The notes beneath the pieces were generated by a model. It saw nothing but the letters and a program-made list of their open reading frames with translations, had not been told where the DNA came from and did no database searches. From positions 186,001-250,000 of the forward strand of contig NZ_RCCP01000004.1 in assembly GCF_003664125.1 (NCBI RefSeq): 64,000 bases of DNA, in the 5' to 3' direction. The translations under genes and the position numbers were made by a program. The DNA is from Planococcus citreus (GTDB taxonomy: Bacteria > Bacillota > Bacilli > Bacillales_A > Planococcaceae). Shown here one piece after another: positions 50,685 to 58,798 of the stretch; the stretch's first letter is position 1, and every line of letters starts with the position of its first letter.

Positions 50685-51128
50685 ATGGATATGCGCATTA
50701 AAGAAGCAGTCGAATTGTTTCAGGAAGTATTATTTTACGGAACGGAGCGGGTCATCCGTTCGGTGGACAATCCGTTATGGGAAGAGTTTTCCCCTGAGCA
50801 GATGCAGTCGCTGAAATTGATTGGCAAAGAAGGCCAAATCACATCGGCAAGACTTGCGGTGCTGCAGGGTGTACATAAAAGCGCCGTCTCGAATCGGACG
50901 AAAAAACTGTTGCAAAAAGAATTGATTCAAGTCGTCCAGACCGCAGACCGGCGGGAAAAGCTGCTTGAATTGACCGATGCCGGAAACTCGGTCCTCGAGG
51001 AGTCAGATAAAGTTCTGGCGGAGTACTTGGAAAAACTGATGTCGGAACAAGTGGACGACCAGGAAATCGATCAATTCTTGGTGATTTTCAGAAAGCTCAG
51101 CGCAATCATGAAAACGGATGGAGTGTAA
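50685..51128 (+). CDS. MarR family transcriptional regulator
   Basis: A 147-residue winged-helix dimer-forming regulator. The recognition region is ITSARLAVLQGVHKSAVSNR (about 48-67) followed by the wing QTADRREKLLELTDAG (about 85-100), the typical MarR DxR-x-K/R-x-L pattern. It lies directly ahead of an MMPL pump gene and immediately downstream of a 38-bp palindrome, so it probably represses both itself and the pump. The upstream GAGGGGGT acts as both operator arm and ribosome site. Confidence 0.88.
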   Translation: MDMRIKEAVELFQEVLFYGTERVIRSVDNPLWEEFSPEQMQSLKLIGKEGQITSARLAVLQGVHKSAVSNRTKKLLQKELIQVVQTADRREKLLELTDAGNSVLEESDKVLAEYLEKLMSEQVDDQEIDQFLVIFRKLSAIMKTDGV

Positions 51129-51131
51129 GGG

Positions 51132-53753
51132 ATGCAAACGATACTGAAATTAAAATGGCCGATCATGATCGGGCTCATCGTATTGACGGCGGCATTGTTT
51201 TTAGTGGCGCCAAACTTAACGGAACAAGCGGAAGAAGCAGGTTCGTTCCAATTGTCCGAACAAGCGGACTCGCAGCGTGCGGCTACCATTTTGGAATCGG
51301 CTGATGTATCGGGGCAGACCATTTCATTGGTGATCGAATTGGAGTCGGAACTCGATGAAACAAGCGAGCAGCAGATCGCGGACATGAGAGCGGAAATCGA
51401 AGCGCTTGGCGATCCGGTGACGACCGTATTGGATCCATTTGAAAATGAAGAACTGGAAGCGCAATTGGTGGCGGAAGATCGCCAGACGGTCTTGCTTCCG
51501 GTATCAATTGAAGGAACGGACGAAGAAGCGGCGGCACTCGCGGATGAAATCCGTGAAACGATTGTGCCGGACGATTTAACGGTCTACTTGACGGGTGAGG
51601 CGATTATCAACCAAGACGTCAATACTAGCGCGCAGGAAGGCCTGAAGAAAACCGAGATCATCACGGTAGTGTTGATTTTCGGCTTGCTGCTGGCGGTGTT
51701 CCGTTCGTTTATCACGCCGATTATCCCGCTTGTGGCGGTAGGGCTCAGCTATTTGCTCAGTCAATCGCTCGTGGCGTTTTTCATCGATTGGTTCGGCTTC
51801 CCGGTTTCGAATTACACGCAAATTTTCCTGGTGGCGATTCTGTTCGGTCTCGGGACTGATTACTGCATCTTGCTGCTCAGCCGTTATAAAGAAGAACTGA
51901 CAGAAGGAAAAGATGTGCAAGAAGCGATTCTGAATACGTACCGGACGGCAGGGAAGACTTTGTTCATCAGCGGATTCTCGGGCTTTATCGCATTTGCGGC
52001 TATCGGTTTTGCGGAATTCCCGATTTTCAAATCGGCCGTTGCCGTCGCAGTCGGCATCGCCGTCCTCCTTGTCGTGCTGTTTACCGTCATGCCGTTTTTC
52101 ATGGCGGTGCTAAAAGACAAGTTGTTCTGGCCAAGCAAGGGCTCGGCTTCACATAAAGACAGCAAATTGTGGATTTGGATCGGCAAATTGTCCGTTAACC
52201 GTCCACTTTGGTCGATGCTGCTGGTGGCGGCCATTACGGTTCCTTTGTTGTTCTCTTATAACAACGACCTGTCATTCAATACAGTAGACGAGATCAGTTC
52301 GGATTATGAATCGGTGAAAGGCCTCGATGCCATTGAATCGGCATTCGGTGCAGGCAATACGATGCCGGTGCAAGTCGTCATTAAAGGCGAAGAGAGCTTA
52401 ACGGCAGAAGAAACGATTCCGTATCTGGATGCTTTGGCGCAGGATATGGAAAAAGTTGAAGGTGTCGACATGGTTCGTGCCATTACGCGCCCTACCGGTT
52501 CGGTGATTGATGAATTTTTCGTCGATCATCAGCTGGGCCTTATTGCAGAAGGGCTTGAAGAAGCGAATGCCGGAATTGGCGAAGTCCAGTCCGGCCTTGG
52601 TGAAATTGAAACAAACCTGGAAACGATCAGTGGACAGGCAGGAGGCGCTGGCCTTCGCGAGGCAGCTGCAGGCTTGTCGCAAGTGAACGGGCAGCTTGAA
52701 CAGATTTCGGGCGGCCTCCAGCAGACCGGCAATATTGAACAGACGGTCGGTGCACTTGCTCAAGTGAATGCGGGACTTTCAGAGATCGAACAAGGCTTGA
52801 ACGGCGGAGCTGGCCAATATGATGAATTGGCTGCTGGCATCGGGGAACTTGCGCAAGGCGTCGGCGCTTCATCAGACGGCCTTACGGAAATCAGCGACGG
52901 CTTGACTGAAATCGCCGACACGCTCGCAGGCATCAGCGATAGCGAAGCGGTGCGCGGCACAGGCATTTATCTGCCTGAAGGCACTTTGGAACAAGAAGAG
53001 TTCGAATCGCTGCTTGATCAGTATGCATTTGCCGATGGCGAAGGCATGTTGATGGAAGTCGTGCTCGAAGAAGATCCCTATTCCCCGGAAGCGATTGACA
53101 TCGTCACGAATTTGAAAGAAGCGGCTGAGAGAAGCATTAACGGCACGCCTCTTGAAGATGTGGACATCGCATACGGCGGGGTGCCAAGCATCAATAGCGA
53201 CTTGAAGGACATCTCCGAGAGTGACTTTACGCGTACGGTCAGTATTATGCTCATCAGTTTGTTCGTGGTATTGGCAGTGCTGTTGCGTTCTTTCATCATG
53301 CCGCTGTTCATGATCGGCTCTCTCTTATTGACCTATTACAGTTCGATTGCGATCACCGAGTTGATTTTCGTCGGATGGCTCGGTTATGACGGCATCACAT
53401 GGGCCGTTCCGTTCTTTGGCTTCGTCATGCTCGTCTCGCTCGGCATCGATTACTCGATCTTCCTGCTCGATCGCTACCGTGAAGAAGCCTTAACGGCGGC
53501 AGACTTCTCGAAAGCGATGCACCGGTCGATGGCGAAAATGGGAACGGTCATCATCACGGCCGCCATTTTGCTCGCCGGAACGTTCGGCGCGATGCTGCCA
53601 TCTGGAGTACTCAGCCTGATGCAGATCGCAGCAATCGTCATCACGGGCTTGCTGCTTTATGGCTTGATCGTCTTGCCGCTGCTCGTGCCGGCAATTACCG
53701 TTTCATTTGCGGGCGGCGCTTGGTGGCCATTCGGATTGAAAAAGAAAAAATAA
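51132..53753 (+). CDS. MMPL (RND superfamily) membrane transporter
   Basis: An 873-residue pump with two halves, each with one membrane helix, a large outside loop and a five-helix bundle. GTDYCILLLSRYKEEL near residue 239 and GIDYSIFLLDRYREEAL near residue 774 are the two MMPL motifs carrying the proton-relay Asp-Tyr pairs. The second outside loop holds a Gly/Glu/Leu-rich helical repeat region (about residues 470-615). Related to YdfJ/YdgH of B. subtilis; substrates may be lipids or drugs. It starts 3 bp after the marR stop. Confidence 0.9.
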   Translation: MQTILKLKWPIMIGLIVLTAALFLVAPNLTEQAEEAGSFQLSEQADSQRAATILESADVSGQTISLVIELESELDETSEQQIADMRAEIEALGDPVTTVLDPFENEELEAQLVAEDRQTVLLPVSIEGTDEEAAALADEIRETIVPDDLTVYLTGEAIINQDVNTSAQEGLKKTEIITVVLIFGLLLAVFRSFITPIIPLVAVGLSYLLSQSLVAFFIDWFGFPVSNYTQIFLVAILFGLGTDYCILLLSRYKEELTEGKDVQEAILNTYRTAGKTLFISGFSGFIAFAAIGFAEFPIFKSAVAVAVGIAVLLVVLFTVMPFFMAVLKDKLFWPSKGSASHKDSKLWIWIGKLSVNRPLWSMLLVAAITVPLLFSYNNDLSFNTVDEISSDYESVKGLDAIESAFGAGNTMPVQVVIKGEESLTAEETIPYLDALAQDMEKVEGVDMVRAITRPTGSVIDEFFVDHQLGLIAEGLEEANAGIGEVQSGLGEIETNLETISGQAGGAGLREAAAGLSQVNGQLEQISGGLQQTGNIEQTVGALAQVNAGLSEIEQGLNGGAGQYDELAAGIGELAQGVGASSDGLTEISDGLTEIADTLAGISDSEAVRGTGIYLPEGTLEQEEFESLLDQYAFADGEGMLMEVVLEEDPYSPEAIDIVTNLKEAAERSINGTPLEDVDIAYGGVPSINSDLKDISESDFTRTVSIMLISLFVVLAVLLRSFIMPLFMIGSLLLTYYSSIAITELIFVGWLGYDGITWAVPFFGFVMLVSLGIDYSIFLLDRYREEALTAADFSKAMHRSMAKMGTVIITAAILLAGTFGAMLPSGVLSLMQIAAIVITGLLLYGLIVLPLLVPAITVSFAGGAWWPFGLKKKK

Positions 53754-53787
53754 GTTTTAAGGGCTGCCTTATAATTACCTTGAAATG

Positions 53788-53829
53788 TCCGGAGAAAAAG
53801 AAGTCCTTTTTCTTCGGATATTTTATTTG
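53788..53829 (+). terminator. Terminator of the marR-MMPL operon
   Basis: Stem TCCGgAGAAAAAG/CTTTTTCTtCGGA followed by TATTTTATTT. Confidence 0.72.
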
Positions 53830-53885
53830 TATGTTCGTGTTCGTCCACTCTCTTCAATTCAGAACATGGGATGGGAATGGAGACG

Positions 53886-53970
53886 GCGAATAAATGAACG
53901 AAGTGGAACTGAGTTCATTTATTTGCGATGCTTGAGCATAGCGAAAGTTGAGCAACGACATTACGCGCCA
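53886..53970 (+). repeat. Palindrome and TTGAGCA direct repeats in a 378-bp intergenic gap
   Basis: In the 53754-54131 gap. A perfect 11-bp inverted repeat AATAAATGAAC/GTTCATTTATT (about 53889-53924) is followed by GATGCTTGAGCATAGCGAAA and a second TTGAGCA. The TTGAGCATA..AGTTGAGCA arrangement also occurs in the insert of part B copy 2 at 30.9-31.0 kb. No gene seen here apart from the upstream terminator. Likely a member of a repeat family. Confidence 0.5.
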
Positions 53971-54131
53971 GCTGCATGATCCAACATCCTGTGAGCTAGA
54001 GCGCGTCCGTCGAAATGGACACCACTCATTTCTTATGGGCAACCCTTTTTCTATTATTTCGCAAACGGCGAAGCACACCCTATGCGTGTTATACTGAAGT
54101 CAGAAATCCAAAGAAGAAATGGGGATGTCCA

Positions 54132-54584
54132 GTGCTGACATTTGAACAAAAACTAGAAGTGATCGAAGCGTTTCCGGAACTGACACGAAAAGAAGTGTCG
54201 ATGAAACGAGTCAACTTCCAATTTGAAGAAAGCCTTTATGATAAGAAAAACGTGGTCTATCACCTTCACCCGAACGGTAACGGTTTTGTCTTCGTCGGTG
54301 ATTTGCCGCAATACGAAGCGGACAACCGCGGCTTGGTCAACATCCGCGATTTTTCAGCGAGCCAATTGCGCAGTATCATCGCCGATTCGATCGATTATTT
54401 GGGCCAGGAACCAGAACCCCCTTATGATAAGCGGTGGACCAATAGAGAAGGCGAAAAACTCGACCTTGTCTACGAAGAGCCTTTCTGGAATATCTATACA
54501 GGTAAAAACTTAGAAGAAAGTTTCGGCACGTTCGATGACGCTGAAGATTATCTGCTCGACCAAGGATTTAGCGAGCGAAAATAA
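54132..54584 (+). CDS. Conserved-looking hypothetical protein
   Basis: A 150-residue soluble, acidic protein starting MLTFEQKLEVIEAFPELTRK. It shows no motif I recognise; aromatic and charged residues are spread evenly and there is no signal or membrane segment. GTG at 54132 follows TGGGGATG; the frame is open upstream but without a ribosome site. The stop overlaps the next gene's ATG (TAATG), so it is cotranscribed with a GNAT gene. Confidence 0.65.
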   Translation: MLTFEQKLEVIEAFPELTRKEVSMKRVNFQFEESLYDKKNVVYHLHPNGNGFVFVGDLPQYEADNRGLVNIRDFSASQLRSIIADSIDYLGQEPEPPYDKRWTNREGEKLDLVYEEPFWNIYTGKNLEESFGTFDDAEDYLLDQGFSERK

Positions 54585-55036
54585 TGAACATCCGAAAACT
54601 GGGAATGCACGAGGAATTGCCGATGGGGCTGTTGCTGGAAGCGGATCCGTCTGAGCAGCTAGTCCGCAGCTATTGTACTGGCGGCCATTGCTTTATCGCC
54701 GAACAGCAGGAAACCGTCATGGGTGTGTTCGTCTTGACTGCGCTGGATTCGGATACCGCTGAAATCAAAAACATTGCCCTCGCTGAGTCTGAGCGCGGCA
54801 AAGGTCTTGGCAAGCGCTTAGTGTTTTTGGCGCTCGAAGAAGCGAAAAAGCTCGGTTTCTCGGCTGTCGAGATCGGCACCGGAAATTCGAGTTTGGCGCA
54901 ATTGGCGCTCTACCAGAAATGCGGCTTCCGCATGAAATCGGTTGACCGGGACTTTTTCACCCGCCATTACGAAGAGCCGATTTTTGAAAATGGCTTGCAA
55001 TGCCGGGATATGGTCCGGCTCGATTATCGGTGGTAA
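54584..55036 (+). CDS. GNAT family N-acetyltransferase
   Basis: A 150-residue acetyltransferase. Motif A is IKNIALAESERGKGLGKRLV (about residues 65-84), with the acetyl-CoA loop ERGKGLG; motif B follows as LALYQKCGFRMKSVDRDFF. Coupled to the preceding gene by a 1-base overlap. Acceptor unknown; a small molecule or a protein amine is possible. Confidence 0.85.
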   Translation: MNIRKLGMHEELPMGLLLEADPSEQLVRSYCTGGHCFIAEQQETVMGVFVLTALDSDTAEIKNIALAESERGKGLGKRLVFLALEEAKKLGFSAVEIGTGNSSLAQLALYQKCGFRMKSVDRDFFTRHYEEPIFENGLQCRDMVRLDYRW

Positions 55037-55158
55037 CAGGCGAATGCAGCAGATGCATTCGCTTTTTTTGTCTTTAAATGTCAAAAGGCCGGCTTGGATG
55101 CGACGAAAAAGAGGAAAATTCTGACCATTTTCGGTATGCTGAGAGAAGAGGTGAGGAC

Positions 55159-56808
55159 ATGTTCAAGAAAGTGATACTGTACACAAACCGTTTGGATGAA
55201 ATGAAAGGATTTTATGAATACCAGTTGGGCTTCCGGATTGTTGAAGAAGACGACACGAGCTTTGCGCTTTCAATCGGCACGTCCGTTTTGGAATTCCGCC
55301 AGTCGGACAGTGCGTCTTTTTACCATTATGCGATCAATATTCCAGGCAACCAGTTCAGTTTGGCCAAATTCTGGGCGCGTGCGCGCGTTGAGCTGAACCG
55401 CCAGGAAGGGATGGACGAAATCTATTATTCGAATTTCAATTCCGATGCCTTCTATTTTCAGGATCCTGCCGGCAATATCGTTGAGTTTATCGGACGGCGC
55501 CACGTCGACATCATGGATGATTTCACAATCGATTCCTTACTCGACATCAGTGAAGTCGGCATCGTTTCGCCATATGTCAAGGAAGTGGGCGAGTCATTGG
55601 AACGGATGGAAATTCCCGTACGCGGCAATAAAGGGATCGATCCGACAACGCTGAATTTCCTCGGCAAAGATCCCCATTTTCTGGTGCTCGTACCGCCAAA
55701 ACGTACGTGGTTCTTCTCTAAACTGAAAAGCGAAACGCATCCGTTGGCAATCGAACTTGCGGACGGGCGGATGATCGAGATCGATGCGGAAGGGCATATG
55801 GTGCAAAAGCAAGCAGATAATCCGGTTTCCGACTTAATGGAATCGGCCTCATTTTCAGGGACTGCACATATGGCCGGCAATGAAAATTGGTCGCTTGCCA
55901 AAGGATTCGCGAACCGTGCGGACGAACGGCCGATTGCTGTCGACAGCCGCTTCGGCATCGCGTCCGGCAGCAAGATCTTTACAGCCGTCGCTGTGTTGCA
56001 ATTGGTGGAGCAAAGCAAGCTCGAACTTTCAGCGAAGCTGTCAGAGCTATTGCCGAAGACCTTCCCGAATTTCAACGCTACGGTTCACCAACTGTTGTGC
56101 CATACATCAGGCCTTCCTGATTACTTCGACGAAGAGGCGATGGATGACTTCGAACAATTATGGCAAGAGATTCCGATGTACCGGATGGAGACGCCAGCTG
56201 ATTTTGTTCCATTATTCCGCGACTTGCCGCCTGTCGAAGAACCGGGGGCGCGTTTCCGATATAATAATGCGGGCTATATCGCACTCGGCCTGATCATCGA
56301 GCAAGTGACTGGCGAAGAATTCGCCGATTACGTCGAGCGGGAAGTGTTGGCGAAAGCGGATATGTCGGACTCGGGTTATTTCCGTCTGGATCGTTTGCCG
56401 AAAAATACGGCGTATGGATATATTGAGGAAGACGGCTCCTGGCGCACGAACCAATACGCGATTCCAGTTCGCGGTGGAGCGGACGGAGGCGCCTTCGTCA
56501 CGGCAGGGGACATGGCGAAATTCTGGAACCGGCTGATGGACGGGTCTTTATTGTCTGAAGAGATGAAAAACCACCTGCTGACGGTCCAGGCACAAGAAGG
56601 CGAACAGGCTTACGGCTACGGTGTGTGGATCGATAAGCAAGAAGCGGAGATGGTGAAGTATCATGTAATGGGGTACGACCCAGGCGTGAATTTCCGCTCG
56701 GGCTATTATCCACAGCAAAAATCCATCGTTACTGTATTGTCAAATACCGGGGAAGGCGCGTATGATATAGTGAAAGCCATTGAACGCGAGAAAAAACTGA
56801 GAGGGTGA
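55159..56808 (+). CDS. VOC-serine hydrolase (class C beta-lactamase-like) fusion protein
   Basis: A 549-residue, two-part protein in one uninterrupted frame. Residues 1 to about 215 form two VOC/glyoxalase modules (ILYTNRLDEMKGFYEYQLGF; PAGNIVEFIGRR). Residues about 230-549 are an S12-type serine hydrolase: SxxK at Ser269-Lys272 (SGSK), YxN at Tyr368-Asn370 (YNN), and HVMGYDPGV where other members have HxG. No signal peptide, so it is cytoplasmic. The ATG at 55159 follows GAGAAGAGG. Substrates unknown. Confidence 0.85.
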   Translation: MFKKVILYTNRLDEMKGFYEYQLGFRIVEEDDTSFALSIGTSVLEFRQSDSASFYHYAINIPGNQFSLAKFWARARVELNRQEGMDEIYYSNFNSDAFYFQDPAGNIVEFIGRRHVDIMDDFTIDSLLDISEVGIVSPYVKEVGESLERMEIPVRGNKGIDPTTLNFLGKDPHFLVLVPPKRTWFFSKLKSETHPLAIELADGRMIEIDAEGHMVQKQADNPVSDLMESASFSGTAHMAGNENWSLAKGFANRADERPIAVDSRFGIASGSKIFTAVAVLQLVEQSKLELSAKLSELLPKTFPNFNATVHQLLCHTSGLPDYFDEEAMDDFEQLWQEIPMYRMETPADFVPLFRDLPPVEEPGARFRYNNAGYIALGLIIEQVTGEEFADYVEREVLAKADMSDSGYFRLDRLPKNTAYGYIEEDGSWRTNQYAIPVRGGADGGAFVTAGDMAKFWNRLMDGSLLSEEMKNHLLTVQAQEGEQAYGYGVWIDKQEAEMVKYHVMGYDPGVNFRSGYYPQQKSIVTVLSNTGEGAYDIVKAIEREKKLRG

Positions 56809-56812
56809 GTCG

Positions 56813-56911
56813 ATGGACGGAAAAAAACTGGCCATGAGCGTAGTGGTCGGAACGCTCCTGTTGGTCGCGATCATTTTCCTGGTCTTCCAATTGTATTTCA
56901 TCATGAATTAA
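56813..56911 (+). CDS. Tiny membrane protein, 32 residues
   Basis: ATG at 56813, TAA at 56909-56911. The product, starting MDGKKLAMSVVVG, is almost entirely one hydrophobic helix after a short basic start. GAGGGTGAG, overlapping the previous stop, is a good ribosome site and the gene is followed at once by a terminator, so it is very likely translated with the fusion gene. Confidence 0.6.
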   Translation: MDGKKLAMSVVVGTLLLVAIIFLVFQLYFIMN

Positions 56912-56938
56912 AAAAAGCTGCCATTGGGCAGCTTTTTT
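56911..56938 (+). terminator. Terminator after the tiny membrane protein gene
   Basis: Stem AAAAAAGCTGCC/GGCAGCTTTTTT with a 3-4 nt loop. Confidence 0.9.
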
Positions 56939-56966
56939 CTTTGTGAAATACGGGAGGGAAGTGAGT

Positions 56967-57158
56967 GGAGAAAGTTTGTACTATTCGACTGCGTGGTAGG
57001 GCACGCTTTCCGGAGGGCTCGCATTGAGCCGCTTCGTCGCTGCGCTCCTGCAGGGTCTCAATTGTCTCGCTGATCCTCCCGGAGTCGGCCCCTTCCACTC
57101 CGTCTCTAATTTTAGAGTAGTGGATAATTTCTTCAACCATAAAATATAAAATGTGAAA
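56967..57158 (+). repeat. Composite intergenic repeat, part B, copy 3
   Basis: Same order of blocks as copies 1 and 2: CGACTGCG, GCACGCTTTCCGGAGGG, GGCTC-GCATT-GAGCC hairpin, GTCTCAATTGTCTCGCT, TCCTCCCGGAGTCGG, TTCCACTCCGTCTCTA with TAGAG, TTTCTTCA, TAAAAT and AAATGT. The 5' GAAAAGC hairpin is degraded here. This copy lacks the 75-bp insert of copy 2. The spacer 57159-57242 has a GAGC-rich weak hairpin and no gene. Confidence 0.85.
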
Positions 57159-57242
57159 GAGCTTGAGGCTTGATAGCTCATGGCTCTTCTAATCTACCAA
57201 CAATAATTCTTTGCTTAAACACTTCATGATCAGATGCCTCAT

Positions 57243-57490
57243 CTCGGGAAGCGATTTCCCCGCTAGCCGGCAACTAGTTACAGAAGCAAAACTGACTAAA
57301 CGCACCCGAATCAATGGAATTTCACAGCCGCCAAGCGTAAGGGGGTGAGCCGACGCAATAAGACAGGGGATTTTCCTGGCTTATTGCCAAAGGCCAACCC
57401 AAAGCCGGGCGGCGAATACCAAGGTGAATCCCGAATCGAATGCAGAAACACTTCGACACGCAAACCCTAGCTATCTTCACTTCTGTTCTA
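57243..57490 (+). repeat. Composite intergenic repeat, part A, full unit
   Basis: GGGAA-GCGAT-TTCCC at the 5' end, here with a 5-nt loop. The core keeps GCCGCC/GGCGGC, GCAATAAG/CTTATTGC and loop-closing CAGG/CCTG with a different loop (GGATTTT). Tail with CTAGCTATCTTC. Same family as 14383-14630. Confidence 0.88.
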
Positions 57491-57690
57491 TTCGGGAAGC
57501 GATTTCCCTGCTAGCCGGAACTGAATACAAAAAGAAAGCTATATAAACTAGCATCATTCAATAAAATCTCTCAGCCGCCCAGCGCCAAAGGACAACCCAA
57601 AGCAGAGCGGCGAATACTAAAGCGACGCTTATATCAATACGCCAGAACATTTCCATACACAAAAACTCGCTATCTCATCTAAAGAACGCG
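57491..57690 (+). repeat. Composite intergenic repeat, part A, unit with internal deletion
   Basis: Second tandem unit, about 200 bp. GGGAAGCGATTTCCC and GCTAGC are kept. The inner hairpin (GGTGAGCC through CTTATTGCC) is missing: AGCGCCAAAGG runs straight into ACAACCC. The junction CCAAAGG matches both ends of the lost segment, suggesting slippage. The outer GCCGC/GCGGC pair remains. Confidence 0.83.
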
Positions 57691-57720
57691 CTCCATTGCA
57701 TGCATATATTTTTAGACAAT

Positions 57721-57752
57721 AAAAAATGGACTCTTCCGAAGAAGAGTCCATT
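57721..57752 (-). terminator. Terminator of the cold-shock gene
   Basis: Perfect 12-bp stem AATGGACTCTTC/GAAGAGTCCATT, CGAA loop, T-run on the minus strand. Confidence 0.9.
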
Positions 57753-57769
57753 GAAAGTTTAAGGGTTAA

Positions 57770-57970
57770 TTAAGCTTTTGATACGTTAGTAGCTTGAAGA
57801 CCGCGTTGGCCTTGCTCGATGTCAAAAGTAACTTCTTGACCTTCGTCAAGAGTTTTGAATCCTTCGCTTTGGATAGCTGAGAAGTGTACGAATACGTCGT
57901 CTCCGCCTTCGCGCTCGATGAAGCCGAATCCTTTTTCTGAGTTAAACCATTTTACTTTACCTTGTTCCAT
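57770..57970 (-). CDS. Cold-shock protein (CspA/CspB family)
   Basis: A 66-residue single-stranded nucleic-acid-binding beta barrel. RNP1 reads KGFGFIE and RNP2 VFVHFSA, with aromatic residues in place. It melts RNA structure at low temperature. The long in-frame extension upstream is non-coding leader: ATG at 57970 has GAGGAGG and matches the family start [11 protein letters not shown] promoter at 58085-58113 gives a leader of about 108 nt, as in other csp genes. Confidence 0.96.
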   Translation of the reverse strand: MEQGKVKWFNSEKGFGFIEREGGDDVFVHFSAIQSEGFKTLDEGQEVTFDIEQGQRGLQATNVSKA

Positions 57971-57985
57971 GTGTGTTTCCTCCTC

Positions 57986-58001
57986 GTATGCTAATGCATA
58001 C
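57986..58001 (-). promoter_or_regulatory. Hairpin in the cold-shock leader next to the ribosome site
   Basis: On the RNA, GTATGC-ATTA-GCATAC forms a perfect 6-bp hairpin directly upstream of GAGGAGG. A second small stem CAGAT/ATCTG lies at 58031-58043. Such structures in csp leaders can tune translation with temperature; that role here is inferred. Confidence 0.5.
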
Positions 58002-58084
58002 ATTGTATTACTATCCTTGCTCAAATCCTTCAGATAAAATCTGATACTTAATGAAAAGCCATCGAACAAAAATAATTCTTCCTT

Positions 58085-58113
58085 AGAATAGCACGGTACT
58101 CTTTGGAATGCAA
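58085..58113 (-). promoter_or_regulatory. SigA-type promoter of the cold-shock gene
   Basis: Minus strand TTGCAT (58113-58108), 17 bp, TATTCT (58090-58085). Start expected near 58078. Confidence 0.68.
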
Positions 58114-58184
58114 GGGTTAAGTTCGGTTGCTTCTTTTTCCCGCCATTCGTTATAGTTGAATGAAGAGCGATAGGAGGGGGATCG

Positions 58185-58706
58185 ATGCAGCGGATTATGG
58201 TGATTGGTGTGTCAGCGGGAACCGGCAAATCAACGTTTGCAAGACGTTTAGGAAAAGTGGCCAATCTGCCGGTACATCATTTGGATGCGTATTATTGGAA
58301 GCCGGGCTGGGTTGAAGCAGAGGAAAAAGAATTTCAGCACAAGCAGCAGGAGCTGGCGAACGAACCGCGCTGGATCATTGAAGGGAATTATAATAGCACG
58401 GCCGCTATCCGCTTGGCAGCTTGCGATGCACTTATCCAATTGCAGCTTCCGCTGTGGCGCTGTTTATGGCGTGTATTGAAAAGGCGTATCCAATACCGTA
58501 AACAAGCTAGACTGGATATGGCTCCGGACTGTCCTGAAAAGCTGGATTACGAGTTCTTGAAGTTTATTGTGACGACCTATCACGGGCGGCAAAAATCGCA
58601 ACACCATTTAATAGAAGAATTTATTAGAAAGTATCCTGAAAAACAGGTGTATATCCTCCGTACACAAAAGGAAATTGAGGCTTTTTTGGAACAGGCCGGT
58701 AAATAG
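58185..58706 (+). CDS. P-loop kinase-like protein (topology modulation/FlaR-like)
   Basis: A 173-residue P-loop NTPase. Walker A is [10 protein letters not shown] (residues 8-17), then [15 protein letters not shown] and RWIIEGNYN, the pattern of proteins annotated as DNA topology modulation or FlaR-related and of shikimate/adenylate-kinase-like folds. A lid-like run [20 protein letters not shown] is present. The true substrate is unknown. Ribosome site GGAGGGGGA. Confidence 0.8.
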   Translation: MQRIMVIGVSAGTGKSTFARRLGKVANLPVHHLDAYYWKPGWVEAEEKEFQHKQQELANEPRWIIEGNYNSTAAIRLAACDALIQLQLPLWRCLWRVLKRRIQYRKQARLDMAPDCPEKLDYEFLKFIVTTYHGRQKSQHHLIEEFIRKYPEKQVYILRTQKEIEAFLEQAGK

Positions 58707-58798
58707 TTTCAATTTTACAGTCAATTGAAAAAACTTGAAGACGATGGATAGGGAACATGGTATTCTGATAGTACGAAAGAAACGAGGGGGAATGGGCT

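Noticed and set aside
57971..58264. Extended N-terminus for the cold-shock protein
   Set aside because: The upstream in-frame sequence has no ribosome site, is unlike any Csp, and contains the promoter and leader.
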